Assembly (NCBI GenBank): GCA_902777335.1
Contig: CACYTF010000011.1
Coordinates: forward strand, 1-64,000
Origin: an uncultured Eubacteriales bacterium
GTDB lineage: Bacteria; Bacillota; Clostridia; Christensenellales; Aristaeellaceae
DNA: 64,000 nt
Direction: 5' to 3'
Below, one piece after another: positions 20,344 to 28,266 of the stretch (positions are counted from its first letter, which is position 1; every line of letters starts with the position of its first letter). Both the position numbers and the translations under genes were made by a program. The notes below the pieces were generated by a model. It saw only the letters and a list, made by a program, of their open reading frames with translations. It ran no database searches and was not told where the DNA came from.

Positions 20344-21099
20344 ATGCGGAAGAATAGATATAATTTCGATGCGTTGCAAGATCAGCATCTCGATGCAATG
20401 ATCCAATTGGCCTACAAACAAGCGGATGCGTTGGAATCCCAAAGAATCGCAGATGACTACTACGCTTCTCCTGCGCAGCCTTCTCCAGACGCCGCCGCAG
20501 CAGCCTTCGCGTCATTTGAGGACAAGTTGCGCCGACGCTCACGGCAAGACAGTAAAGCGGCGCGGCGGCGGCGACTGGGACATATGATCCCACGGATTGT
20601 CCAGGCGGCAGCCTGCATCGTCCTTGTCCTGGGAATATCTGCCCCAATCGCCATTGCAAATGTAGAATCCATCAGATTCAAAGTCATGGAACTGCTAATC
20701 AATATTCAAGAAGATCACGCAGAACTCGAAATGGTCGAAAACAACGACCTTGACCTCCATATTCCCGCTGAATGGGCAGGGAACTACTATCCGCTATATA
20801 TCCCAGATGATTTCACAGCTATTGATGTGGGCAGCCTTTTCGCTACGATAAATTTTGCCAGTAGTGACGGGCGCAATATACGCTTTACGGAGCTTGCCCC
20901 GGATGACCAGACGAATATCGACATTGAAGATGCGTACCTGTCCTACACCACAATCAACGGCGAAAACGCTTTCATCGTCGAGAAATGCGATTCCATAACC
21001 GTCGCATGGGGAGTGAATGATCGCTACTTTGTTCTCAACTCCAATACCACGAAAGAGGAAACACTTGAAATTGCCAAGAACGTACGGTGCATCAAATAA
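20344..21099 (+). CDS. DUF4367 membrane protein, probable anti-sigma factor
   Basis: The 251-residue protein has a cytoplasmic N-terminus (about 1-90) with a basic stretch (DKLRRRSRQDSKAARRRR), one membrane helix (about 93-110, AACIVLVLGISAPIAIA) and an extracellular C-terminal domain. That domain ends in a DUF4367-like pattern (NGENAFIVEKCDSITVAWG, then RYFVLNSNTTKEETLEIAKN). This layout, directly after an ECF sigma gene, fits a membrane anti-sigma factor that senses an external signal. The classical zinc anti-sigma His-Cys motif is not visible. The ribosome binding site is AAAGGAG. Confidence 0.8.
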   Translation: MRKNRYNFDALQDQHLDAMIQLAYKQADALESQRIADDYYASPAQPSPDAAAAAFASFEDKLRRRSRQDSKAARRRRLGHMIPRIVQAAACIVLVLGISAPIAIANVESIRFKVMELLINIQEDHAELEMVENNDLDLHIPAEWAGNYYPLYIPDDFTAIDVGSLFATINFASSDGRNIRFTELAPDDQTNIDIEDAYLSYTTINGENAFIVEKCDSITVAWGVNDRYFVLNSNTTKEETLEIAKNVRCIK

Positions 21100-21123
21100 T
21101 TTCAGACATTCTGTCACGCCTTA

Positions 21124-21166
21124 ACCTCCTGAATTGTCTTCTATTATGAACGATAAATCAGGAGGT
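21124..21166 (+). promoter_or_regulatory. Hairpin that could hide a ribosome binding site
   Basis: ACCTCCTGA (21124-21132) is perfectly complementary to TCAGGAGGT (21158-21166), the Shine-Dalgarno sequence of the next gene, with a 25-base loop between. If formed in mRNA it would block initiation at ATG 21173. Confidence 0.55.
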
Positions 21167-21186
21167 ATTTCAATGAAGAACCTTAG

Positions 21187-21582
21187 TTGGATGTGTCTTG
21201 TACTCCACACCTCAAGGTACTTAATGTCATGGATGAGAAGCGGCGCATAGCCTACATCCTAACCTGCGTTCAGAATGAATCCACCGATTTTATTCGCATG
21301 AAAATCCGTGAAAGGCAGCTCATGGCAAGACTGGCGCGAGATTTACAGAAGCCTGTACACATCGAAATCATCGACTCTATTTCTCTCCAAAGCGAGCTTG
21401 ACGACCTTCTATCCGTATGCACGGGACAGGAATACAATGTTTTGTGCGACAAACGTATTGGCCTGAGCGACGAGGAAATTGCAGCAAGAATGCAAGTATC
21501 CAAATCAACAGTTCGTATTTATTGGCATAGGGCCAGAAAGCGTATAAGGGACATGTTACTCCGTAGCGAGTTTGATGTATAG
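21187..21582 (+). CDS. Sigma-70-like regulator with apparent 5' frameshift
   Basis: The C-terminal half is a region-4-like helix-turn-helix (EYNVLCDKRIGLSDEEIAAR, then VSKSTVRIYWHRARKRIRDM). The N-terminal half (DEKRRIAYILTCVQNESTDF, RERQLMARLARDLQKP) is helical and resembles no complete region 2. The only good ribosome binding site (AGGAGGT, 21160-21166) serves ATG 21173, in a different frame that ends at 21250. Adding one base near 21186-21189 would join MKNLS to LDVSCTPHLKVLNV and give a 136-residue protein. I therefore suspect a one-base deletion or sequencing error there. Without it, starts could be TTG 21187 or ATG 21229, both with poor sites. Confidence 0.6.
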   Translation: MDVSCTPHLKVLNVMDEKRRIAYILTCVQNESTDFIRMKIRERQLMARLARDLQKPVHIEIIDSISLQSELDDLLSVCTGQEYNVLCDKRIGLSDEEIAARMQVSKSTVRIYWHRARKRIRDMLLRSEFDV

Positions 21583-21610
21583 AATGCCATAAAAGAAGGA
21601 GGTCCTATTG

Positions 21611-22768
21611 TTGGGTACGATCTATCTTACAAAATGTATGCTGCTGAAGTGTCTGAAAAGGAAGCGTGGATTGCCCATCGTTCTTTTTGGACTATTTATC
21701 GCAGCCCTTGGTATTCTGATCGTCGCTTCTGTGGCAAGAAACCGGGAATTGCAGTCTCCCTGGTATATGCAGAGATCCGCTACAGTCTTGTTTGAATACC
21801 CGGTATCGCCCAAGGAATTATACTCTTCCCTGCATGATGCATTTCGCGAAGGATCCGTCAACGGCTATGCGCTGATCGCAGACATCGATGTATCTGGAGG
21901 CATCTCTCTGGGGGGGCTGGAGGGCAACCTATGGAATCCTGTCGATAGCGAGGATGACCGTTTTTCTACCCGTGATAATATCTTCTGGATCCACCAGCAG
22001 GCGGTCCCCGAAGCGTATTTCTACGATTTGGATGACCTCAGGGCAACGATCAATGGCATAGAACTTGATTGTGCGGGCTTAACCTATTATGGATTGAATT
22101 GGGATTGGTCTCAAAATACACATTCAACTGATTCTATAGCCTTCACGCTCGATGGAAAGCGGCCTGTAATTGGGTATCCCGTATTTGAAAGCGTCAACAT
22201 AGGCGGGGATTGGATCTATATAGCGCCCGTACTTACTGGCTCAACCTGGATGGCTGAGAACGATATACCAATCATAGGCGCCTGTATAACACTTTCGCAG
22301 CCCAATGATTTAACCGTGCTCAAAGACATCGTTGACATGCTCAGTACACCATGCACGTTGACAACCGAATGGAATGCTGGGCGGATCGGCTCTTTGACTG
22401 CCAATGAGTGGGTCTATTTGGGGGCGCTTGTCCTGGCGCTGTTAAATGTTGCAGCCCTTTTCTACGGCTTGATAGATAGTTATAAGGAAGAACTGTTCAT
22501 CTTTCGGAAGATCGGCGCAACAAAGCGCTCCATCTGTATTGCGTCGTCAATACTCGTAATCCTCTTCTCCTGTCTTGCCAGCCTTCTCGCCCGAGGTGTA
22601 TTTGAAGTATTATTCCATTGCCAGGGCGATACCGTTTGGTTGGCTTCCCTCCCAGGTAGCTACAATTGCGCACTGTTCCTCGCCTTTATCGGGATATGCG
22701 CGTTGCTGTCCTTGAACCACCTGAGCGGTATATTGAAAAATTTCCGAAGAATCGGCACGAATTTGTGA
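21611..22768 (+). CDS. ABC transporter permease (FtsX-like), cassette subunit 1
   Basis: The roughly 385-residue membrane protein has one N-terminal helix (about 23-42, GLPIVLFGLFIAALGILIV), a long extracellular domain (about 45-265) and three C-terminal helices (about 270-290, 315-335 and 355-375). This is the FtsX/MacB permease topology, used to drive extracellular events or export rather than import. AGGAGGT (21597-21603) is seven bases before TTG 21611, four before TTG 21608, and no ATG is suitably placed. It is followed closely by a second permease and an ATPase. The large external domain has no motif I can assign. Confidence 0.8.
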   Translation: MGTIYLTKCMLLKCLKRKRGLPIVLFGLFIAALGILIVASVARNRELQSPWYMQRSATVLFEYPVSPKELYSSLHDAFREGSVNGYALIADIDVSGGISLGGLEGNLWNPVDSEDDRFSTRDNIFWIHQQAVPEAYFYDLDDLRATINGIELDCAGLTYYGLNWDWSQNTHSTDSIAFTLDGKRPVIGYPVFESVNIGGDWIYIAPVLTGSTWMAENDIPIIGACITLSQPNDLTVLKDIVDMLSTPCTLTTEWNAGRIGSLTANEWVYLGALVLALLNVAALFYGLIDSYKEELFIFRKIGATKRSICIASSILVILFSCLASLLARGVFEVLFHCQGDTVWLASLPGSYNCALFLAFIGICALLSLNHLSGILKNFRRIGTNL

Positions 22769-22778
22769 GGTGAACGGT

Positions 22779-23975
22779 ATGCGAAAAGCCTCGTATGTAT
22801 CCCGGGTCCTGTTATCCACATTTGGCACAAAACTGATCCTGCTTTGGCTCATTACCCTTCTGATCTCTTTCGGCTTATCCATGAGCATCGGGATCGCGCA
22901 CGACCAGTTTGTTACGCAGTCTTATTATCTCAATGACGATATGAGCGACCTGGCCTTTTTCGTTGACACCACAGCAGCGTACTATCCCGATGCCCAGGGG
23001 CGCGCAAATGCAATACGAAAATTGCAAGATATCCTCACATCCTGGCCTGGTATGCAAGCGGTCTATGCACAAACCACATTGGAGGATATCGATCAAGGAA
23101 TCGTCTGCTATGCGTACCCATCCGCCTTATTGCCCAGGCTGCATCTGCCAACTGCTCAGCATGGCATTGAGGTCGGGGTTGGCGGGGGCGAACGTGCAGT
23201 TTGGTTGGATAACCGTTTGGCCGGTCAATATCGCCCCGGCGATGAAATCTGCCTTGACCTTGATATGGGCGATGGGCACACCTCCCGGCAGACCTTCACG
23301 GTCGCAGGGTTCCTGAATGATGAGAATGTGCATTACGATTTTGATACCGGTTCTTCTGCGGAGACATTTTCAGCAGATTTTGTCGTCCGAAACCCTTCAA
23401 GCTACATATGCGTGACAGTCAGTGATCGTGTATTTTCCGATTCGGCATTTGACGGCTTGCGCTCCTCCGCGAAATTCCTCTTACCTGAGGACGGCGATTG
23501 CATTGCCGCATGGAAAGAACGTGCCCGCCAGCAAGGTGTCGGCACTGTCAGCAGCATGGCAGACATTTTGCAAAACGACCGGAAAAACACCAGTCTGATG
23601 ACCACCCCTGTGCTGATCCTGTGCATTATTATGATGGTACTTGCCCTCGTTGGACTGATTGGGACACAGATGCAACTCATGAACCAATATAAGCAGGTGG
23701 CCTTTTCACTGGTCATGAGCGGCATGCAATGGCGGACTTGGAAGACGGCTTGGCTGACGATATTTTGTATACCGCTTTTTATCGCAAGTGCGATCGGGGC
23801 ATCGCTTGGAAACGCTTGGGAATTGATCGTTATGTTGCAAGCGATCCGCTTTGTCTCACCCTTGACTGCCGCTGTCAGCATTGTAACCGTTCTGCTTTCC
23901 GTTCTGGGCATTCTTCCGAATATCAGCAGATGGAGCCGGATCGACATCAACGAATTTAGGAGGCTAAGTGAATGA
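22779..23975 (+). CDS. ABC transporter permease (FtsX-like), cassette subunit 2
   Basis: The 398-residue protein again has one N-terminal helix (about 19-38), a large extracytoplasmic domain (about 40-265) and three C-terminal helices (about 272-295, 325-345 and 355-378; for example ILCIIMMVLALVGLIGTQM). The end IDINEFRRLSE resembles other FtsX-like permeases. ATG 22779 is eight bases after GAGG; the gene starts 10 bases after the first permease and overlaps the ATPase start by four bases. The two permeases probably form a heterodimer. Confidence 0.82.
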   Translation: MRKASYVSRVLLSTFGTKLILLWLITLLISFGLSMSIGIAHDQFVTQSYYLNDDMSDLAFFVDTTAAYYPDAQGRANAIRKLQDILTSWPGMQAVYAQTTLEDIDQGIVCYAYPSALLPRLHLPTAQHGIEVGVGGGERAVWLDNRLAGQYRPGDEICLDLDMGDGHTSRQTFTVAGFLNDENVHYDFDTGSSAETFSADFVVRNPSSYICVTVSDRVFSDSAFDGLRSSAKFLLPEDGDCIAAWKERARQQGVGTVSSMADILQNDRKNTSLMTTPVLILCIIMMVLALVGLIGTQMQLMNQYKQVAFSLVMSGMQWRTWKTAWLTIFCIPLFIASAIGASLGNAWELIVMLQAIRFVSPLTAAVSIVTVLLSVLGILPNISRWSRIDINEFRRLSE

Positions 23976-24640
23976 ACAACATTAAACTGAGCGGAATCAC
24001 AAAGGTCTATGACCCCGGGAAACCATATGAAGTCGTAGCGCTCCAAGGAGTCGATGCGGAATTTGAATGCGGCCATTCCTATGCGGTCATGGGCGCCTCG
24101 GGCTCAGGAAAATCGACGCTGCTCAACATTTTGGGCGGACTTGACCGGCCTACCAAGGGAACGTATTCCTGGGGCTCTTTGAGAATGGATACCATGACTC
24201 CAAAGTTATTGACAAGAGTTCGGGCAAACAACATTGGTTTCATACTTCAGGATTACGGGTTGATCGACTATATTTCCGTCCTTGAGAACTGCCTTGCCCC
24301 CTGCATATTCGCTGGTAAAAAGAGAAGCCTTGCAAAGCGGGAAGCTGTAAATGTTTTGGAAATGTTGGGGATCATAGGTCTTGCCAACCGAGAGGTAAAA
24401 AAGCTCTCAGGCGGGCAAAAACAGCGGACAGCCATTGCCCGTGCCATCATCAATCGTCCGAACCTGATCCTTGCTGACGAACCGACCGGCGCACTGGACT
24501 CCAAGAACGCCGATATGATCTTGCAGGTTCTTCTTTCTTTGGTCAACGAACGGTCGATCGTAATCCTGGCAACACATGACGCTGCCGCCGCCCAGCGCTG
24601 TAATCATATTCTGCGCATAAAGGATGGAAAGATTATCTAA
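23972..24640 (+). CDS. ABC transporter ATPase (MacB/LolD-type)
   Basis: The 222-residue ATPase has Walker A GASGSGKST (about 46-54), the Q-loop FILQDYGLIDYISVLENC, signature LSGGQKQR (about 143-150), Walker B LILADEPTGALDS and the H-loop ATHD. It matches the MacB/LolD/BceA group that works with FtsX-like permeases. It starts inside the preceding stop (ATGA) and completes a two-permease, one-ATPase complex. The likely role is export of, or immunity to, a peptide, such as the small secreted protein encoded next. Confidence 0.93.
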   Translation: MNNIKLSGITKVYDPGKPYEVVALQGVDAEFECGHSYAVMGASGSGKSTLLNILGGLDRPTKGTYSWGSLRMDTMTPKLLTRVRANNIGFILQDYGLIDYISVLENCLAPCIFAGKKRSLAKREAVNVLEMLGIIGLANREVKKLSGGQKQRTAIARAIINRPNLILADEPTGALDSKNADMILQVLLSLVNERSIVILATHDAAAAQRCNHILRIKDGKII

Positions 24641-24669
24641 ACCTCTTAATTGGGTTCACTCTATGGTCA

Positions 24670-24720
24670 AAATGCTCGGCTACCCGTTTTGCCGTATCAA
24701 TAACTGGTATTTGAGCATTT
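24670..24720. repeat. Inverted repeat in the gap before the secreted protein gene
   Basis: AAATGCTC (24670-24677) and GAGCATTT (24713-24720) are perfect inverted repeats 35 bases apart, between the ATPase stop and the secreted-protein gene. They may form a weak processing or attenuation hairpin. Otherwise I see nothing in the 24641-24819 gap. Confidence 0.4.
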
Positions 24721-24835
24721 AGATAACACAGTAATACGGTGCTGTGAATAATCTTCGAAGGAGCGTGACACATAATCTGAAGGGACATACTTTCTCCGAC
24801 ACATCAAATTCAAATCCATGAAAGGAGTGCTTTCC

Positions 24836-25201
24836 ATGAAGAAGTTTACCTCTATGCTCTGTCTCACCCTGGTTCTTACCACGATTCTCGCAACGATTGC
24901 CTTTGCTACCTGTGATGGCAAAGGGCGCAGCTACAATGTCGATTGCTGGAAGACCTTCGGAATCTACCAGTACGCCAAAGCCACTCAGTCTGCAAGTTGT
25001 ACTGGTGGCCATAATGTAACATTAACGACGAAATTGACGCTGCACTACACCGATGGCTCAACCGGTTCCTCAAGTGGCGCTTCGTCTGTACAGAAGCAAG
25101 TTCCCGCAGGAAAAGTCGGCAGCAAGGCTTCTGGCACATTCAATGCTAAATGTAGCGCTGGCTACAGTTTCCCGAAGCGTAGCGCGACTGATAAGTGGTA
25201 A
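24836..25201 (+). CDS. Small secreted cysteine-containing protein
   Basis: The 121-residue precursor has a textbook signal peptide (about 1-23, FTSMLCLTLVLTTILATIAF ending in Ala). The mature part is about 97 residues, rich in Ser, Thr, Gly and Lys, with four cysteines (in TCDGKG, NVDCWK, SASCTGG and NAKCSAG) that could form two disulfides. It ends SFPKRSATDKW. I do not recognise the family. Size, secretion and position after an FtsX-type ABC transporter suggest a bacteriocin-like or signalling protein. AAAGGAG precedes ATG 24836. No processing double-Gly leader is present. Confidence 0.75.
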   Translation: MKKFTSMLCLTLVLTTILATIAFATCDGKGRSYNVDCWKTFGIYQYAKATQSASCTGGHNVTLTTKLTLHYTDGSTGSSSGASSVQKQVPAGKVGSKASGTFNAKCSAGYSFPKRSATDKW

Positions 25202-25432
25202 GATATAGTAGGCCCTTACTTTGGGTGTTTCTCGACTACACGATTGTGGATCTATCCCATAATCTGTGTAAGCAAGATCATGCACTGCAAAACGATATAG
25301 AGTTAAAAAGCGAGCGGGCAGCGGATTTATCCGATGTCCGCTTGTGTGCATCATAGCATACCGGACGAGTAGAGTCAAGGGACGTCGCGTCGCAACGCAA
25401 TGCCCAAGCCGATACAAAACGATAATTGCCTC
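25202..25432. other. Intergenic region without a supported gene
   Basis: Apart from an imperfect hairpin around 25312-25342 (AGCGG...CCGCT enclosing CGGAT/ATCCG), which on the minus strand is followed by a short T run, I see no gene, RNA or repeat here. It marks the return from the AT-richer cassette to backbone composition. Confidence 0.5.
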
Positions 25433-25461
25433 TTTACAATTGCGGCGTTTTCGTGTACAAT
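25433..25461 (+). promoter_or_regulatory. Promoter of the 2HCT transporter gene
   Basis: TTTACA (25433-25438) and TACAAT (25456-25461) are 17 bases apart, 63 bases before the start codon. Confidence 0.7.
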
Positions 25462-25524
25462 GGTTTTGAGCACTCAAAGGTATGCTTATACCAACAATCG
25501 ACGAGGCAAGAAAGGAAGGTTCTC

Positions 25525-27009
25525 ATGGCGAACAAGTCGAACTCAGGAAAACAGCTGACGCTGTTCAACCTGCCGTGGCCGATCTTCTTGATCATCACGG
25601 CCGTCGTGCTGATCGCTACCTATCTGGGCGTGCTGCCCGCGGGCATGGCCGGATGCTTTGCGTTCATGATCGTGCTGGGCACCATACTCGGCTGGATCGG
25701 CGACCACACCCCCATCATCAAGGACTTCCTCGGCGGCGGGGCCATCGTGTGCATCTTCGGCTCGGCGCTGCTGGTGTACTTCAACATACTGCCGAAGAAG
25801 ATCGGCGTGGATGAGGAGACCGGCAAGGCCATCTACAACATGTTCCTTCCGTTTGCCAACGCCAAGGGCGCTTCCGACCTGGTGGGCAACATCGGCACCT
25901 TCTTCAAGACCGAGGGCGGCTTCCTGGATTGGTACATCGCCGCGCTGATCACCGGCTCCATACTGGGCATGAACCGCAAGCTGCTGATGAAGGCGGCGGC
26001 CCGCTACTTCCCCGCCATCTTCGGCGGCCTGATTCTGGCCTTCGCGCTGTGCTGCGGCGTGGCCGCCATCATGGGCTACCCGGTGATAAACGCGCTGCTT
26101 CTGATCGCCCTGCCCATCATGGGCGGCGGCATGGGCGCCGGCGCCACCCCGCTTTCCAAGATCTTTGAGACCAGCAGCAGCATGAGCGCCGCCGAGGCCC
26201 TGTCGGTCATGACCCCCGCCGTGGCCATCGGCAACGCCGTGTCCATCGTGCTGGCCGGCATACTGGTGAAGGTCATCAGCGGCAAGCTGAACGGCAAGGG
26301 CCAGCTGATGCATTCCGGCTCCATCGACCCGAAGGAGCTTGAGATCAGCCCCGAGATGCAGGCCAAGCGCGACAATCTGTCCTTGGCGAACCTGGGCATC
26401 GGCCTTCTGACCTCCGGCGCGTTCTTCGCCTGGGGCTTCATACTCGCCGGCGTGTGGAAGGCGCTGGTTCCCAGCATCACGATCCACGCCTACGCCTGGA
26501 TGATCATCACCGTCGCCATCTGCAAGATCGCCAACATCATGCCCGAGCGCATCGAGATCGCCTGCTATCAGTGGTTCCAGTTCATCATGAAGAACCTGAC
26601 GAACATGCTGCTGGTGGGCATCGGCATTTGCTATCTGGACATCGGCACGGTCATCTCCTCCTTCAGCATCACCTATTTGCTGCTGTGCGCGGCCACCTGC
26701 ATCGGCGCGTTCGTCGGCGCGGCCGTCGTCGGCAAGTTCGTGGGCTTCTATCCCTTTGAGTCCGGCATCACCGCGGGCCTGTGCATGTCCAACATGGGCG
26801 GCACCGGCGACGTGGCCGTGCTGTCCGCCGCCGACCGCATGGAGCTTATGCCCTTCGCACAGATCTCCTCCCGCCTGGGCGGCGCGATCATACTGCTGAT
26901 CGCGAGCCTGATGCTCTCGGTGCTGGCGCAGTTCATCGTCACGTCCAACCCCGAGGCCGCGCAGGCCGCGCTGAGGACCGTCGTGGACGCCGCCAAAGCG
27001 CTGGGATAA
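25525..27009 (+). CDS. 2-hydroxycarboxylate transporter family (CitS-like)
   Basis: This 494-residue polytopic protein belongs to the 2HCT family of sodium- or proton-coupled carriers for citrate, malate or lactate. The two re-entrant loop motifs are clear: PIMGGGMGAGATPLSKIF (about 195-212) and MGGTGDVAVLSAADRMELM (about 422-440). About eleven hydrophobic helices surround them. ATG 25525 follows AAAGGAAGG. No citrate lyase or malolactic genes are nearby, so the substrate is open. It stands alone between a promoter and a terminator. Confidence 0.92.
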   Translation: MANKSNSGKQLTLFNLPWPIFLIITAVVLIATYLGVLPAGMAGCFAFMIVLGTILGWIGDHTPIIKDFLGGGAIVCIFGSALLVYFNILPKKIGVDEETGKAIYNMFLPFANAKGASDLVGNIGTFFKTEGGFLDWYIAALITGSILGMNRKLLMKAAARYFPAIFGGLILAFALCCGVAAIMGYPVINALLLIALPIMGGGMGAGATPLSKIFETSSSMSAAEALSVMTPAVAIGNAVSIVLAGILVKVISGKLNGKGQLMHSGSIDPKELEISPEMQAKRDNLSLANLGIGLLTSGAFFAWGFILAGVWKALVPSITIHAYAWMIITVAICKIANIMPERIEIACYQWFQFIMKNLTNMLLVGIGICYLDIGTVISSFSITYLLLCAATCIGAFVGAAVVGKFVGFYPFESGITAGLCMSNMGGTGDVAVLSAADRMELMPFAQISSRLGGAIILLIASLMLSVLAQFIVTSNPEAAQAALRTVVDAAKALG

Positions 27010-27035
27010 TCGCATATACCCCATCCGTTTTCGCC

Positions 27036-27066
27036 AGGGTCCGGCTTCGCGCCGGGCCCTTTCCTG
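27036..27066 (+). terminator. Terminator after the 2HCT transporter
   Basis: A ten-pair stem, agggtccggc/gccgggccct with one G-U pair and a five-base loop (27036-27060), is followed by ttcctgt. The T-run is poor. Confidence 0.6.
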
Positions 27067-27084
27067 TGGTTACACAAGTTTTTC

Positions 27085-27113
27085 TTTATCATTTTACCCT
27101 TTTCTGCTATAAT
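27085..27113 (+). promoter_or_regulatory. Promoter of the glycan operon
   Basis: TTTATC (27085-27090) and TATAAT (27108-27113) are 17 bases apart, about 100 bases before the GT2-GtrA gene. Confidence 0.6.
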
Positions 27114-27216
27114 GGGCTGCATTGGGGCGCTTGTACTTCCCGCCGGTTTGTGATAACATATTATAGATAGGATTTTTACCGCCGGGGCACGCGGCCCGCC
27201 AAAGGAGCGCAGACCC

Positions 27217-28266
27217 ATGAAAACCGCACTGATCATTCCCGCCTACAAGCCCGACGAAAAGCTGCTGGGGCTGCTGGCGCGATTTAAAGACAACGACGCC
27301 TTCGCACCCGTCGTGGTGGACGACGGCAGCGGCGCGGACTACCGGGCGATATTCGACGCCCTGCCCGCCGGCGTCACGCTGCTGCGCCACCCGCAGAACC
27401 GGGGCAAGGGCGCCGCGCTGAAGACGGCCTTTGCCCACGTGCTGGCGCACATGCCCCAGTGCGACCAGGCCGTCACCGCCGACGCGGACGGCCAGCACCG
27501 CTATGAGGACATACTGCGTGTGTGCGACAGGGCCCGCAGGCGCCCGGAGGCGCTGGTGCTGGGCAGCCGGAAGTTCGACGGCAGCGTGCCGCTGCGCAGC
27601 CGCTTCGGCAACGGGGTCACCCGCCACGTGTTCTCCATCGCCAGCGGCGTGAAGGTGTTCGACACCCAGACCGGCCTGCGGGCCTTCGGGCGGGAGGCCA
27701 TGGCGCGCTTCTGCCAGGTGCCCGGCGACCGCTACGAGTACGAGATCAACATGCTGCTCACGGCGGCCCAGTCCGGCATGCCGGTGGTGGAGGAGTGGAT
27801 CGAGACGGTGTACCTGAACGACAACGCCTCGTCCCACTTCAACCCGTTCCGGGATTCGCTGAAGATCTACCTGTGCATACTGAAGTTCAGCGCCTCGTCG
27901 CTGCTGTCCTTCATCATCGACTACGTGCTGGCACTGCTGCTGAAGGCGCTGACCGCGTCCTGGCCCGCGGCGGTCTCGCTGAATTTCAGCGTGATCATGG
28001 CCCGGCTGGTCAGCGGCACGGTGAACTTCACCGTGAACCGCAAGGTGGTGTTCAAGGGCAACGAGACGCTGGGCCGGGCCATCGTGAAATACGTGGCGCT
28101 GGCCGCGGCGATCCTGGCGCTGAACCTTGGGCTGATGCACCTGTTCACGTCGATGGGCTGGCCCTTCGCGCTGGCCAAGATCGTCACCGAAGTGCTGCTG
28201 TTCTGCCTGAGCTTTGTGGTGCAGGGCAAGTTCGTGTACCGCGGCAAGACCAAAAAAGGAGCATGA
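27217..28266 (+). CDS. GT2 glycosyltransferase fused to a GtrA-like flippase domain
   Basis: Residues 1-215 are a family-2 glycosyltransferase resembling dolichyl-phosphate sugar synthases: IIPAYKPDEKLLGLL, VVVDDGSG, the metal-binding DADGQH (about 89-94), LGSRKFDG and DTQTGLRAFGREAM. Residues about 222-345 are a four-helix GtrA-type membrane domain (ILKFSASSLLSFIIDYVLAL, VNFTVNRKVVFKG). Together they would make and flip a polyprenyl-phosphate sugar for use outside the membrane, for example by GT-C enzymes such as the fusion at 10721. AAAGGAG precedes the ATG. The stop overlaps the next start (ATGA). Confidence 0.92.
   Translation: MKTALIIPAYKPDEKLLGLLARFKDNDAFAPVVVDDGSGADYRAIFDALPAGVTLLRHPQNRGKGAALKTAFAHVLAHMPQCDQAVTADADGQHRYEDILRVCDRARRRPEALVLGSRKFDGSVPLRSRFGNGVTRHVFSIASGVKVFDTQTGLRAFGREAMARFCQVPGDRYEYEINMLLTAAQSGMPVVEEWIETVYLNDNASSHFNPFRDSLKIYLCILKFSASSLLSFIIDYVLALLLKALTASWPAAVSLNFSVIMARLVSGTVNFTVNRKVVFKGNETLGRAIVKYVALAAAILALNLGLMHLFTSMGWPFALAKIVTEVLLFCLSFVVQGKFVYRGKTKKGA

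Noticed and set aside
21173-21250. 25-codon leader peptide with a strong ribosome binding site
   Set aside because: It could be a regulatory leader, but the reading frame is easier to explain as the displaced start of the sigma-like gene after loss of one base.
24836-25201. Assignment of the secreted protein to the lactococcin 972 family
   Set aside because: The end of the protein is vaguely similar and a transporter is adjacent, but the family's conserved spacing and Cys-free mature peptide do not match. I left it unclassified.
25312-25342. Minus-strand terminator in the gap after the secreted-protein gene
   Set aside because: There is a bulged hairpin with a short T run on the minus strand, but no minus-strand gene ends here.
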